Assembly: GCF_010731775.1 (NCBI RefSeq) | Contig: NZ_AP022590.1 | Coordinates: 4,526,001 to 4,590,000 of the forward strand | Origin: Mycobacterium mantenii | Lineage (GTDB): Bacteria > Actinomycetota > Actinomycetes > Mycobacteriales > Mycobacteriaceae | Direction: 5' to 3' | DNA: 64,000 bases | In this document: in pieces, positions 9,007 to 18,515 of the stretch | Layout: the number at the start of each line of letters is the position of its first letter | Numbering within the stretch: the first letter of the stretch is position 1 | Notes under the pieces: generated by a model | What the model was told of the DNA's origin: nothing | Databases searched by the model: none | What the model saw: the letters and a program-made list of their open reading frames with translations, nothing else | Program-made: the position numbers and the translations under genes

Positions 9007-10148
9007 TTCGGTTCTTTGGGAAGCCCGAGCACCCGCTCGCCGAGGATGTTGCGCTGGATTTCGCTGGTGCCGCCGAGAATCGTCTGCGCCCGCCCGACCA
9101 GCATGTGGTGCACCAGGTCGTCGTCCCCCGGGTCGGTGCACGCGTCGGTACCCAGCACATCGGTCGCCATATCGCCCAGGTCCTGATCGGTCTCCGAGGT
9201 CATCAGCTTGAGCACCGAGAAGGCCGGAGACGTCAGGTCGCCCGAGTCGATGGCGCGCTGCCAGGTGTAGCGCAGCAGCCACATCCTGGCCCACAACCGG
9301 GTCATCGACCGCGACAGCACCGGGTCGAGCAGGTCGTGGTCACGAGCAGCATCCACCATGCGTTCGTGCAGGCGGAACATCGATACCGCCTGCGAACCCA
9401 ACGTCAGACGCTCACGGCCGAGCGTCACCATCGCCACTGTCCAGCCCTGACCAACCTCACCGATCAGCGCGTCGTCGTCGAGTTCGGCGCCGTCGAAGAA
9501 GACTTCGTTGAACTTGCTCTCACCGTCCATCTGCATCAGCGGGCGCACCGTGACACCTGGGGTGTCCATCGCGACCACGAACATCGACAAGCCTCGGTGC
9601 TTGTCCGGGCCGGTGCGGGCCAGCAGCAGCCCGTAGTCGGCCGATGCGGCAGCCGAACTCCACACCTTTTGGCCGTCGATTCGCCAGCCCGTCGCGGTGC
9701 GCTCGGCCCGAGTGCGCACGCCGGCCAGATCCGACCCCGCGCCCGGTTCGGAGAACAACTGAGTCCAGACGGCCTCGCCGAGTCGGATCGCTTCCAGGTG
9801 ACGATCCTTCTGATCCGGCGTGCCGAACTTGATCAGCACCGGACCGACCAGGTCGGCGCCGGTGATGTTCAGCTGACGGGGCACGCCTGCCCGCGCGCAC
9901 TCCTCGGCGAAGATGGCCTGGTACGCCACTGACGCTGCGGCGCCGCCGAACTCGCGCGGCCAGTGCAGGCAGGTGTAGCCGTGGTCAGCGAGGTAGCGGT
10001 GCCACGTCCGCCCCGGTTCGACGTCATCCGTCGTGGGCGTCGGCCCGTAGTTCCGCAGGCCGACCGGTTTGGGGGCACTGCCGAGGAACGCGCGGATCTC
10101 CGCACGCAGTGCGTCGATATCCTCGGCGAGGTCAGGTGAAGCCGACAC
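9003..10148 (-). CDS. Acyl-CoA dehydrogenase
   Basis: A complete 381-residue ACAD. Motifs are LFSEPGAGSDLAGVRT for FAD/substrate binding, GQKVWSSAA, and the C-terminal ILGGTSEIQRNILGERVLGLPKE. It begins with GTG at 10148 after AGGAGCGCCA. It sits between the small charged protein at 10179 and the CoA-transferase, with which it is translationally coupled. The HWPREFGG segment near residue 60 is typical of FadE proteins that act on ring or branched acyl-CoAs, but the substrate is not determined. Confidence 0.92.
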   Translation of the reverse strand: MSASPDLAEDIDALRAEIRAFLGSAPKPVGLRNYGPTPTTDDVEPGRTWHRYLADHGYTCLHWPREFGGAAASVAYQAIFAEECARAGVPRQLNITGADLVGPVLIKFGTPDQKDRHLEAIRLGEAVWTQLFSEPGAGSDLAGVRTRAERTATGWRIDGQKVWSSAAASADYGLLLARTGPDKHRGLSMFVVAMDTPGVTVRPLMQMDGESKFNEVFFDGAELDDDALIGEVGQGWTVAMVTLGRERLTLGSQAVSMFRLHERMVDAARDHDLLDPVLSRSMTRLWARMWLLRYTWQRAIDSGDLTSPAFSVLKLMTSETDQDLGDMATDVLGTDACTDPGDDDLVHHMLVGRAQTILGGTSEIQRNILGERVLGLPKEPK

Positions 10149-10178
10149 TGGCGCTCCTAGGTGTAGGACGGGTCGGAA

Positions 10179-10451
10179 TCACTTCCCGTCGAGATAGTCG
10201 TTGTATTCATCGCGGACAGACTCCATCGCATTGAGTCGACGGGCCAGCAGCGTGACTTCCGCCTCGATGTGTGCGGGGTCCCCCCCGCGGGCCTGCACCT
10301 CCGCCAGTCGGGCCTGGGTGCGGCCGATCTCCTCGACGAGGCGTTCGCGGGCCTCGTCTTTGGTGAGGAGGTCTTGGTCGGTCCAGTCTGACCGGGGAAG
10401 CTGCTCGATGCGCTCCACGCCTGTTCGATCCTTCGCTTCGTCGCCGGTCAC
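10179..10451 (-). CDS. Small charged helical protein coupled to amidohydrolase
   Basis: A 90-residue protein I cannot name. It is rich in Glu, Arg and Ala with a predicted long helix pair (about 30-80: KDEARERLVEEIGRTQARLA, then EVTLLARRLNAMESVRDEY), which looks like a coiled coil. The GTG at 10451 overlaps the stop of the amidohydrolase by GTGA. A second small charged protein with the same general layout lies next to the related amidohydrolase at 36649. The repeated pairing suggests a partner or accessory subunit of this amidohydrolase group; that role is inference. Confidence 0.8.
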   Translation of the reverse strand: MTGDEAKDRTGVERIEQLPRSDWTDQDLLTKDEARERLVEEIGRTQARLAEVQARGGDPAHIEAEVTLLARRLNAMESVRDEYNDYLDGK

Positions 10452-11599
10452 GCCGCCCGCGGAAAGTTGTAGAACTCACGGGCATTCAGTTCCACGATGC
10501 GGTGCACCTCGTCGTCGGGTACCTTCTCCAGCGCCTGTGCCGCGCGCTCGCGACTCTGTGGCCAGAACGAATCCGAGTGCGGGTAGTCGCACTCCCAGGT
10601 GATCTTGTCGACGCCGATCATGTGTCGCATCTCCACGCCGAAGTCATCCTCGATGAAGCAGCCGTGAATGTGCTTCTTGAACAGGTAGCTCGGCGGGTGA
10701 TCCTGGTTGATGTTGTTGTAGAAGCGGTGCTTACGCCACACGCTGTCGGCGCGCTCCAAGATGTAGGGGATCCAACCGATGCCGCCCTCGGACAGGCCGA
10801 TCTTCAACTTCGGGTGCCGGTAGAGAGTGTTGGAGAACAGCCAGTCCGTCATCGAGGTCATCGACATGGTCCCCATCAGCGTGACGAACACCGCGAAAGG
10901 GGCATCCGGAGCAATCGGCGGCGGGAAGCCACCAGAACCGAAGTGCTGAGCCAGCACCAGGCCGGTGTCCTCCATCGCCGACAGCAGCGGGTCCCAGTGA
11001 TCGGAATGGACCGAGGGCAGGCCGAGCCGGTCGGGCAGGTCGGGGAAGGTCACGCATTTCGCGCCCTTAGCGGCGACACGGTGGATCTCCTTGACGCTGG
11101 CCTCGACGTCCCAGAACGGCAGCATCGCGACGGGGACGAATCGGTCGGGCGCGGTGGCGGCCCACTCGTCGAGGTGAAAGTCGTTCCAGGCCGCCGAGCA
11201 CAACTTGGCGAGTTCCTTGTCCTCGCCCTCGGCGAACACCGCGCCGGCAAAACGGGGGAACGACGGGAAGCACGTCATCGCCTGCACGCCGTCGATGTCC
11301 ATGTCGGCCACCCGCGCCTTGGGGTCGTAGCAACCGGGGATCATGTCGTCGTAGCGCACCGGTTCGATGCCGTACTCCTCGGGCCTCTTGCCCGCGACCG
11401 CGTTGAGCCCGATGTAGGGGTAGATCCGGCCCTCGTATTCCCAGACCTGACACATCGCCTTGGTATCGGGGCGCTCCCACTCGATGATCTTCGGACCCGC
11501 CTCCAGGTACTTGGTGGGCAACCGATCACTCCAGACCTTCGGATGTTCGATCAGGTGATCGTCAACGGAGATCAATTCCATCCAGGGCTGCAGCGGCAC
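10448..11599 (-). CDS. Amidohydrolase-2 family TIM-barrel protein (copy A)
   Basis: A 383-residue metal-dependent hydrolase/decarboxylase of the amidohydrolase-2 group (PF04909). It starts with the metal-site-like strand ISVDDHLIEHP and shows ADMDIDGVQAMTCFPSF, QHFGSGG, LSEGGIGWIPYILERAD and WECDYPHSDSFWPQS, which contain the Asp, His and Glu residues expected at the barrel mouth. The close homologue at 36649 begins MPLQ, which supports the GTG at 11599 (VPLQ) with GAGGAG six bases upstream. Family members include ACMSD- and 2-hydroxy-acid-type decarboxylases and ring-opening hydrolases. It is followed by the small charged protein at 10179. Confidence 0.9.
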   Translation of the reverse strand: MPLQPWMELISVDDHLIEHPKVWSDRLPTKYLEAGPKIIEWERPDTKAMCQVWEYEGRIYPYIGLNAVAGKRPEEYGIEPVRYDDMIPGCYDPKARVADMDIDGVQAMTCFPSFPRFAGAVFAEGEDKELAKLCSAAWNDFHLDEWAATAPDRFVPVAMLPFWDVEASVKEIHRVAAKGAKCVTFPDLPDRLGLPSVHSDHWDPLLSAMEDTGLVLAQHFGSGGFPPPIAPDAPFAVFVTLMGTMSMTSMTDWLFSNTLYRHPKLKIGLSEGGIGWIPYILERADSVWRKHRFYNNINQDHPPSYLFKKHIHGCFIEDDFGVEMRHMIGVDKITWECDYPHSDSFWPQSRERAAQALEKVPDDEVHRIVELNAREFYNFPRAA

Positions 11600-11726
11600 G
11601 GGTGGCTCCTCAAGGATGTGTGCGCAATGGGGTCGAAACATAAAAACATTTAGTTATTTCCAGGTGAGTCTAGTCGCCCGCGTGGAAGACGAGCAAGGAA
11701 ACTCCGGCCGGCCCTGTCGCTCCCGC

Positions 11727-12890
11727 CTACAGCAGCTTGGCCAGCGCCGAGAGCCGGTCCCAGTGCTGGCCCGGACCGCCGAAGATCACCTCGTCCGTCC
11801 GGGCGCGCCGGAAGTACAGGTGCGCGGAATCCTCCCAGGTGAAGCCGATGCCGCCGTGAATCTGTACGTTCGCCTTCGCTGCGTTGTTCAGCGCCTCCGA
11901 GCACACCGCCTTGGCCATGCTGGCGCGCCAGTCCGCTTCGCCGGCGGCCGCGCCATCCGCATCGTCGAGCGCCTCCAGAGCCGCCTGCGAGGCCGACCGG
12001 GCCCACTCGAGATCGACCAGCATGTCGGCGCACTTGTGCTTGATGGCCTGGAAGCTGCCGATCCGCCGGCCGAACTGCTCGCGCGTGCGCGCGTAGTCGG
12101 TGGCGATCTCGAGCACCCGTTCGCACGCGCCGACCTGCTCGGCCGACAGCACCGCCAGCGCCAGGTCGACGTTGCGGTCGACGACGTCACCGATTGGGGC
12201 GTCGCCGGACAGCCGCAACGCCGGCGCTGAGCTCAGCGTGATGGTGGCCATCGGTCTGGTGCCGTCGAGTACACGTTCGGGCTCGGCGACGACGCCGTCG
12301 ACGGCCGGGTCGAGCAGGAACACCGCCGGCTCGCCATCCTCGGCGATGGCAACCACGACGAGGTCGTCCGCGGCGCTGCCGCCCAGCACGTGGCGCACCG
12401 TGCCGTCGATGCACCAGTCGCCCCCGGTGTGGCCGGCGCTAAGCGTCACTGCGGACCGACGCCATAACCCGCCGTCGCCGGTGAGAGCAGCGGCGGCGGT
12501 GCGGCGACCTTCGATGAGCCCGGTGAGTCGCTTGTCCGCGTCGGGATCGTGCTCGGTCAGGTCGAGCAGCAGGCCGGTGGCCAGCACCGTCGAACTCAGG
12601 AACGGCACCGGGGCCAGCGCGCGGCCGAGTTCGTGGGCGACCACCCCCAGCGCGGACGCGCCGTACCCTGCGCCGCCGAGGTGCTCGGGCAGCGCGATGG
12701 CGGCCACGCCCACCTGGTGGCACAGCACGTCCCACAGCGTCGTGTCAAAGCTGGAGTGCCCGTCTTCGCCGCCGTGGCCCCCATTGCCGTAGGCGACCGT
12801 GCGCACTCGCTCCTCGGGTGCCAGTCGCTCGCAGGCAGAGCGTACGGACTGCGAGAGTTCCTGACGTTCGTCAGCGGACAACGCCGTCAT
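11727..12890 (-). CDS. Acyl-CoA dehydrogenase family protein
   Basis: A 387-residue ACAD-fold protein of the diverged subunit type. The C-terminal half is clear (RTREQFGRRIGSFQAIKHKC, then QIHGGIGFTWEDSAHLYFRR), while the usual SEPGAGSD motif is missing from the middle domain. In heteromeric mycobacterial enzymes one subunit is of this kind. Its ATG overlaps the ligase stop by ATGA, so ligase and ACAD are coupled. It may pair with the ACAD at 9003 (inference). The 127-base gap before the amidohydrolase start at 11599 holds that gene's promoter. Confidence 0.88.
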   Translation of the reverse strand: MTALSADERQELSQSVRSACERLAPEERVRTVAYGNGGHGGEDGHSSFDTTLWDVLCHQVGVAAIALPEHLGGAGYGASALGVVAHELGRALAPVPFLSSTVLATGLLLDLTEHDPDADKRLTGLIEGRRTAAAALTGDGGLWRRSAVTLSAGHTGGDWCIDGTVRHVLGGSAADDLVVVAIAEDGEPAVFLLDPAVDGVVAEPERVLDGTRPMATITLSSAPALRLSGDAPIGDVVDRNVDLALAVLSAEQVGACERVLEIATDYARTREQFGRRIGSFQAIKHKCADMLVDLEWARSASQAALEALDDADGAAAGEADWRASMAKAVCSEALNNAAKANVQIHGGIGFTWEDSAHLYFRRARTDEVIFGGPGQHWDRLSALAKLL

Positions 12891-14377
12891 CGGGCTCCTC
12901 CTGCGATCTGCCGGGCCAGCTCAGACTTGGCGACCTTGCCGAGCCCCGTCAGCGGGAACTCGTCGACCAGGACCAGCCGCTCGGGCCACTTCTGCTTCAT
13001 CAGCCCGCGTTCGTCAAGGAACGTGCAGAGCTCCTCGAGGGTGACGTCACGATGGCGTGGCGAACGACGCACCACCGCGCATACCAGCTCACCGCGTAGT
13101 TCGTCGGGCTGGCCGAGCACCGCGATCTCGTCGACCAGCGGGTGGGCCAGCAGTTCGTTCTCGATCTCGTCAGGGGCTACGTTCTCGCCCTTGCGGATGA
13201 TCAGATCCTTGGTGCGGCCGGTGACCACGATGCGCCCGTCCGGACGGAGGTAGCCCATGTCGCCGCTGCGGAACCATCCGTCCGCGGTTAGCGCGTTCGC
13301 CCATTGCTCGCCCTGCAGGTATCCCGGTGTCAGGTTGGCGCCGCGCAGCTCGATCTCGCCGCTCGCCGCGATCCGCACCTGCGATCCCGGGATGGGTCGG
13401 CCTGAGCTGCTGAACAGTTGCTCGTCGGTGTCGGTGGCCTCGCTGACGCAGATCATCGGTGCCTCGGTCATCCCGTAGGCGTGCACGACGGGTACGCCCA
13501 GGTGTTCTCGCACCTGCTTGTGCACCTCGGGCGGACACGGGGCACCCCCGCCGATCAGCATCCGCAGCGACGGCACCAGCGATTCGCTTGTCGGCGCGGC
13601 CAATTGGGCGGCGAGAAGCATCTGGTAGAACGCGGTGCTTGCCCCGGTCACCGTCACCTGGTGCTCGGCGAGCAGCCGAGGCAGGTCATCGGCGGAAACC
13701 TTGGGAATGAGCAATACCGGGAAGTCGCCGAACAGAGCCGTGGCGAGATAGACCATGCCCCCGATGTGTGCGATGGGGAACGCGATCGTGCCGACTTCCC
13801 GAGGATGGGAGCCCACACCGAGATGGTCGACGTAACCGCTCGCGGCGCTGAGCAGGGTGGCGTCAGTGTGGTGTACGGCTTTCGGGCGCCCGGTGGTTCC
13901 CGACGTGAAGTACACCCAGCGCGGCTCCGCTGGGGAGTGGGGTGCCGCGTCGTCGGTGCTGGTGGCCGGCGACGTCTGGAGCCGGCTGACGAGGTCGTCA
14001 GGCACCGTGATCGTCGGTAACCCGGGTGGAGCGTTGGCGGTCGTCGACTCGTCAACCAGGAGGATGTCCGCGCGCGCGACATCGACTGCCGCGCACACCT
14101 CGCGGCGCCGATAGAGGTGCAACACAGGGGCTTGCACGACCGGCATGCGGGCCAGCGCCAGCATCACCACCGCGGCGTTGACGTGCGAGGGCAGCTGCCA
14201 GGCGACCGTCATGCCGGGACGCACACCCGCGTCGGCCAACCATCCCGCGGCCTCCGCTGCCAGCCCGGCAACCTGGGGCACCGTCAGTGTCTCGCCGGCG
14301 ACGTCGCGCAGCAGAGGACGATCCGGCCGGCCGGCGGCGCACTCGTCCAGCAGCCCGGCGATGGTGCCAGCCGTCAC
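12887..14377 (-). CDS. Acyl-CoA synthetase (AMP-forming)
   Basis: A 496-residue member of the ANL ligase family. It makes an acyl-adenylate from ATP and an acid, then the acyl-CoA. The P-loop motif is YFTSGTTGRPKAVHH, followed by HAYGMTEAP, GWFRSGDMGYLRPDGRIVVTGRTKD and the C-terminal hinge and Lys in PLTGLGKVAKSEL. It starts with GTG at 14377 after GGGAGAACAC. It follows the P450 by 24 bases, so oxidised P450 product may be its substrate (inference). Confidence 0.92.
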   Translation of the reverse strand: MTAGTIAGLLDECAAGRPDRPLLRDVAGETLTVPQVAGLAAEAAGWLADAGVRPGMTVAWQLPSHVNAAVVMLALARMPVVQAPVLHLYRRREVCAAVDVARADILLVDESTTANAPPGLPTITVPDDLVSRLQTSPATSTDDAAPHSPAEPRWVYFTSGTTGRPKAVHHTDATLLSAASGYVDHLGVGSHPREVGTIAFPIAHIGGMVYLATALFGDFPVLLIPKVSADDLPRLLAEHQVTVTGASTAFYQMLLAAQLAAPTSESLVPSLRMLIGGGAPCPPEVHKQVREHLGVPVVHAYGMTEAPMICVSEATDTDEQLFSSSGRPIPGSQVRIAASGEIELRGANLTPGYLQGEQWANALTADGWFRSGDMGYLRPDGRIVVTGRTKDLIIRKGENVAPDEIENELLAHPLVDEIAVLGQPDELRGELVCAVVRRSPRHRDVTLEELCTFLDERGLMKQKWPERLVLVDEFPLTGLGKVAKSELARQIAGGAR

Positions 14378-14401
14378 CGTGTTCTCCCGTTCTACCGGCC
14401 G

Positions 14402-15622
14402 TCAGCCCACGCGCGGGCCGGGCGTGAATTTGATCGGGAGCTTGCGTACCGCATAAACCTCGCCGGCGTCCTCGAATCGTTCGTAATCGCCGGCGAGTTC
14501 AAAGTCGGGCAGGCGTTCCAAGATCTGGGTGATCATGACCTGGAACATCATCTTGGCGTAGTGCGAGCCCAGGCAGCGGTGTATCCCCACGCCGAAAGCC
14601 ATCTGCTTCTTGGCGTTCGCGCGGGAGAGGTCGAGTGTGTCGGGATCGTCGAACATGGCCGGGTCGCGGTTGGCCGCCGCCCACATCAGGATCGCCCGGT
14701 CGCCCTGGCACATCGGCTGACCATGGAATTCGGTGTCCCGCGAAACCGTGCGAGCCAGCCCAAGCGTCGGGGTGAACACCCGGAGCAGTTCGTCAGTGCC
14801 GTTTTTCACCAGGCTCGGGTCGGCGATCAGTTGGCGGCGCAGCTCGGGGTCTTGGCATAGCCGCAGCAGCACGTTGCCGGTGAATCCGCTGGTGGTGTCC
14901 ATCCCACCCAGCATCATCAGGAAGCCGTACATGGTGATCTGGATGTCGTCGAGCGGTTGACCGTCCAAAGTGCCGCGCAATATGTCGCTGAACAGGTCGT
15001 CACCCAGGCCCTCGGCGCGCCGTTCCTCCATCTGCTTGTTGATCTCGCCGAATAGCTCCATACCGGCCATGCCGGCCTTTTCGGGGTCATGGGCGCGCTC
15101 GTGGACGGTGGTGTGCACCCAGTGCACCCAGTCCATCGCCCGCGACTCATCCCACTTGAGCAGTCGCAGAATGAGCCGTGCCGGGACCGGCGTCGTCAAC
15201 TCGCCGACGATGTCGCATTCGCCGCGTTCGATGAATTCGTCGATCGCCGCATTGGTGATGTCGACGGCCGCCGATCGGGCTCGCTCGGCAGACCCGGGGG
15301 AGAACTGCCGCAGTGTCACCTCGCGTAGTTCCTGGGTGTGCGGCGGGTCGGATTCGATGGGCAGAATCGGGAACGGTATGCCGCTGGCCGGCACGCCCAC
15401 CGACGGATAGGAGTTGAACAGGTCGTCGTCGCGGGCCGCTTCGAAGACAGACGCGTAGTCGACCAACGCCCAGAATCCGTCGTAGTGCTCGGAATGTGCG
15501 ACCGGACAGCCTGATTCGCGCATCTCGCGGAACCGGCTGTAGGGGTCCTCGCGGAACTCGGGCGAGTGGTGGTCGAGGTCAACCTCGGCGCGTGGGCGCG
15601 ACTCCGCCTGGGTGTCGGTCAT
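14402..15622 (-). CDS. Cytochrome P450
   Basis: A 406-residue bacterial cytosolic P450. The I-helix oxygen-activating motif is GGMDTT (239-244), the K-helix ExxR is Glu278-Arg281, and the heme loop is FGVGIHRCLG with Cys350 as thiolate ligand. It would hydroxylate a hydrophobic substrate using ferredoxin electrons. No reductase is adjacent; the only [3Fe-4S]-type ferredoxin in the window is at 39226. It lies between the thiolase-like gene and the acyl-CoA ligase in one leftward run, which suggests hydroxylation of the same substrate that is later ligated to CoA. Confidence 0.95.
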   Translation of the reverse strand: MTDTQAESRPRAEVDLDHHSPEFREDPYSRFREMRESGCPVAHSEHYDGFWALVDYASVFEAARDDDLFNSYPSVGVPASGIPFPILPIESDPPHTQELREVTLRQFSPGSAERARSAAVDITNAAIDEFIERGECDIVGELTTPVPARLILRLLKWDESRAMDWVHWVHTTVHERAHDPEKAGMAGMELFGEINKQMEERRAEGLGDDLFSDILRGTLDGQPLDDIQITMYGFLMMLGGMDTTSGFTGNVLLRLCQDPELRRQLIADPSLVKNGTDELLRVFTPTLGLARTVSRDTEFHGQPMCQGDRAILMWAAANRDPAMFDDPDTLDLSRANAKKQMAFGVGIHRCLGSHYAKMMFQVMITQILERLPDFELAGDYERFEDAGEVYAVRKLPIKFTPGPRVG

Positions 15623-15648
15623 CGGCGCTATTCCCTTCGCTTTGGCGG

Positions 15649-16803
15649 CTACTTGGAGAAGATGGCGACGGCCGCGGTTCCGGGTGCGCCGTACAGCTGG
15701 GCCAGCCCGACCTGCGGATCGTTGGGCACCTGACGGTCACCCGCAGTGCCGCGCAGTTGCTGGACCAGCTCGTAGACCTGGCGAAGGCCGGACGCCCCGA
15801 CCGGTTCGCCGTTGGCCAGCAGGCCACCGTCGGTGTTGATGGGTAGCCGCCCACCGATCTTGGTGGCGCCGTCGGCGAGCAGCGCTTCCTGTTCGCCGTC
15901 TTTGCACAGCCCCGTCTCGGCCATGTGGATGATCTCGGACCCGGAGTCGGTGTCCTGCACTTGCGCAACGTCGATGTCCTCGGGGCCGATGCCGGCCAGC
16001 TCGTAGGCGGCGCGGGCGGCTTCGGCGGTGGTGCCGGGCACGATGGGTAGCTCGATCGAGGTACGCAACAGCTCGTAGGCGCCCTCGCGGCGGCTGCGCA
16101 GCGCGGTCGAGCGAAGGTAGATCGGGGTGTCGGTGTACTGCTTGGCTTTATCGGCCCGGCACACCACCACGGCGGCAGCGCCTTCGTTCGGGTTGCAGTA
16201 CATGTATTGGCGCAGTGGGGCATTCACAACCGGAGAGCTCAGGATCGCGTCGACGCTCATCGGCTTGCGGCGCCACGCGTGCGGCGCCAGCGCCCCGTTT
16301 TCGAAGTTCTTGGCCGCCACGCGGGCCAGCGTCTCTTCGGTGATGCCATGGTCGTGCATGTAGCGCATGACCTTGGTGCCGAAGTAGTGCGTAGTCAGGA
16401 ACATGCCCTGATCGCCGTACCACTGCGGCAGCCCCGACACCGACGGGTCGGCGCCGAACGCGCCGCGGGGATGCTTGTCCAGGCCGACGCCTACCGCGAT
16501 GTCGGCTTCGCCGAGCTGGACGTCTCGCGCGGCGAGCGTCAACAGCGAGTTACCGGTCGCGCAGCCGCTGAGCGTGGCCCGTGCCGGGAGTCCGGTCATT
16601 CCGGCCAGCCCGGTCACCGCCTCGGGGTTGGCCACCTCGAGGCTGCCCGCGTAGAGGCTGCCGACGTCGGACCATTGCACCCCGGCGTCGCGCAGTGCCC
16701 TGCTGATCGCCACCGCGCCCATCTCCAGCGCCGAGCGGTCCTCGTACCGCCCGAAGGGATGAAGGCCGACACCGATGATGGCGATTTCGGGCGTACTGCT
16801 CAT
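15649..16803 (-). CDS. SCP2-type thiolase (lipid-transfer/acetyltransferase family)
   Basis: A 384-residue thiolase-fold protein of the SCP2/Ltp group. The nucleophile is Cys81 in LSGCATGNS. The C-terminal GHP motif of classical thiolases is replaced by GEPVGASGLRQV, a change common in this branch. It would cleave a 3-ketoacyl-CoA or a related substrate. ATG at 16803 follows GGAGGGA; the much longer frame upstream crosses the promoter region and was rejected. First gene of a leftward run with P450, ligase and ACADs, divergent from the ligase at 16978. Confidence 0.88.
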   Translation of the reverse strand: MSSTPEIAIIGVGLHPFGRYEDRSALEMGAVAISRALRDAGVQWSDVGSLYAGSLEVANPEAVTGLAGMTGLPARATLSGCATGNSLLTLAARDVQLGEADIAVGVGLDKHPRGAFGADPSVSGLPQWYGDQGMFLTTHYFGTKVMRYMHDHGITEETLARVAAKNFENGALAPHAWRRKPMSVDAILSSPVVNAPLRQYMYCNPNEGAAAVVVCRADKAKQYTDTPIYLRSTALRSRREGAYELLRTSIELPIVPGTTAEAARAAYELAGIGPEDIDVAQVQDTDSGSEIIHMAETGLCKDGEQEALLADGATKIGGRLPINTDGGLLANGEPVGASGLRQVYELVQQLRGTAGDRQVPNDPQVGLAQLYGAPGTAAVAIFSK

Positions 16804-16881
16804 TACATTCCCTCCAGCATGGTCTCTGTCGAACCAGGCGGCGACAGGAGTGCGCGTTGACTCAGATGCCACTAAGCCTAT

Positions 16882-16901
16882 AACTATATATCTGATTAGT
16901 T
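16882..16901. promoter_or_regulatory. AT-rich inverted half-sites in divergent promoter
   Basis: Between the leftward thiolase and the rightward ligase lies AACTA, ten bases, then TAGTT (16882-16901), with TATATATC in between. This resembles other AT-rich TTAG/CTAA sites in this window at 2375, 24891 and 44019. It could be an operator or simply overlapping -10 elements; the sequence does not decide. Confidence 0.4.
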
Positions 16902-16977
16902 GGCCTGAGTCTAGAATCGGATCGCCGCCCGGAGAGCGGCGATAGCACATGACTTCACAGGTGAAGGCTGAGGGACG

Positions 16978-18477
16978 TTGAGTATTTCGTTGCTTCTGGA
17001 GATGGCGGCGTCGGGTGAGCCCGACCGGGTTGCCTTGGTGGACGGCGACATTCGGTTGACGAGCGCGGGTCTCAGCGAGCTCGCCGACGGCGGCGCAGGC
17101 GTGATTGCCGCATCCGGGGCGTCCCACGTCGTCTATGTCGGCACCGGGGGAGTGTTGCTCCCGCTGCTGATGTTCTCGTCGGCGCGTGCGAACCGGGCGT
17201 TCACGCCGCTGAACTATCGACTGAGTGCCGACGGGTTACGACAGCTCATCGACCGGCTGCCCGATCCGCTGATCGTCGTCGACGTCGACTACCGCGACGT
17301 CGTGGCCGGTTTCGGCCGGCCGATGATGACGTCCAACGAGTTCGTCGAGGCCGCGCGATCCACCGAGCCTGTCTCGGCCTTCGCCGACCCCGACGACGTG
17401 GCGGTGGTGCTGTTCACCTCGGGCACCACGTCGCGACCCAAAGCCGTTGAGCTGACCCACAACAACCTGACCAGCTATGTCACCGGCACCGTCGAGTTCG
17501 GTTCTGCCGATCCCGCCGACGCGGCGCTGGTGTGCGTCCCGCCGTATCACATCGCGGGGGTCGGCGCCGCACTGTCAAACCTGTACGCCGGGCGTTCGAT
17601 CGTGTACCTGCGCCGGTTCGACCCGCAGGAATGGGTTCGGCTGGTCCGCGACGAGCGGGTCACCACCGCGACCGTGGTGCCGACCATGCTGTCCCGCATC
17701 GTCGCGGTCCTCGAGGAGCAGTCCGCTGAGCTTCCGTCGCTGCGCAACTTCGCCTACGGCGGATCGAAGGTGGCGCGTCCCCTGGTCCGGCGGGCACTCG
17801 ACCTGCTGCCGCAGGTCGGCTTCGTCAACGCCTACGGGCTGACCGAGACCAGTTCGACCATCGCGGTGCTCACGCCCGAGGACCATCGCCTCGCCCACTC
17901 GGCGCAGGACGACGCCGTCGCCCGGCGACTGAGTTCGGTCGGTCGCCCGGTCCCCGACATCGAGGTGCAGATCCGCGCGCAGGACGGCGCCGTGCTCGGG
18001 CCGGGCGAGGCTGGTGAGCTGTTCGTGCGGGGCCCGCAGGTGTCGGGCCGGTACGCAGAGATCGGGTCGGTGCTCGATGCGGAGGGCTGGTTTCCGACCA
18101 GGGACGTTGCGATGCTCGATGAGGACGGCTACCTCTTCATCGGCGGTCGGTCCGACGACACCATCATCCGCGGCGGTGAGAACATCGCTCCGTCGGAAAT
18201 CGAGGACGTGCTCGTTGAGCACCCCGATGTCCGCGAGGTCGTCGTCGTCGGACTGGATGACGCCGAGTGGGGGCAGATCATCGTGGCGGTGATCGTGCCC
18301 GAGGCCGGTGCCGCGCCGACACCCGAGCAGCTGCGCGAGTTCGCCCGCCGCACGCTGCGCGGGTCGCGTACGCCGGACCGCATCGTGTTCCGCGAGGAGC
18401 TCCCGACCACGCCGACCGGCAAGGTGCTGCGCCGGGAAATCCTCGACGACCTCACGCCGGCGGCTGCCGAGCACTGA
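16978..18477 (+). CDS. Acyl-CoA synthetase (AMP-forming)
   Basis: A 499-residue ANL-family ligase with the P-loop LFTSGTTSRPKAVELTH, the acyl pocket segment VNAYGLTETSS, the hinge GRSDDTIIRGGENIAP and the C-terminal Lys in TTPTGKVLRR. It starts with TTG at 16978 after GAGGGAC, the only start that keeps the full N-terminal domain. It heads a rightward set with a small two-Cys protein, an AveC-like membrane protein and a broken phosphotransferase. It probably activates a carboxylic acid for the pathway around it, but substrate selectivity cannot be read. Confidence 0.92.
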   Translation: MSISLLLEMAASGEPDRVALVDGDIRLTSAGLSELADGGAGVIAASGASHVVYVGTGGVLLPLLMFSSARANRAFTPLNYRLSADGLRQLIDRLPDPLIVVDVDYRDVVAGFGRPMMTSNEFVEAARSTEPVSAFADPDDVAVVLFTSGTTSRPKAVELTHNNLTSYVTGTVEFGSADPADAALVCVPPYHIAGVGAALSNLYAGRSIVYLRRFDPQEWVRLVRDERVTTATVVPTMLSRIVAVLEEQSAELPSLRNFAYGGSKVARPLVRRALDLLPQVGFVNAYGLTETSSTIAVLTPEDHRLAHSAQDDAVARRLSSVGRPVPDIEVQIRAQDGAVLGPGEAGELFVRGPQVSGRYAEIGSVLDAEGWFPTRDVAMLDEDGYLFIGGRSDDTIIRGGENIAPSEIEDVLVEHPDVREVVVVGLDDAEWGQIIVAVIVPEAGAAPTPEQLREFARRTLRGSRTPDRIVFREELPTTPTGKVLRREILDDLTPAAAEH

Positions 18478-18515
18478 AACTGAAACTTCTCCCTCGAGAC
18501 AGCAAGGAGTCCGAC

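Noticed and set aside
15649..17127. Thiolase extended upstream to 492 residues
   Set aside because: The added part covers the divergent promoter and a stretch of the next gene; ATG 16803 has a strong ribosome site and family-like start.
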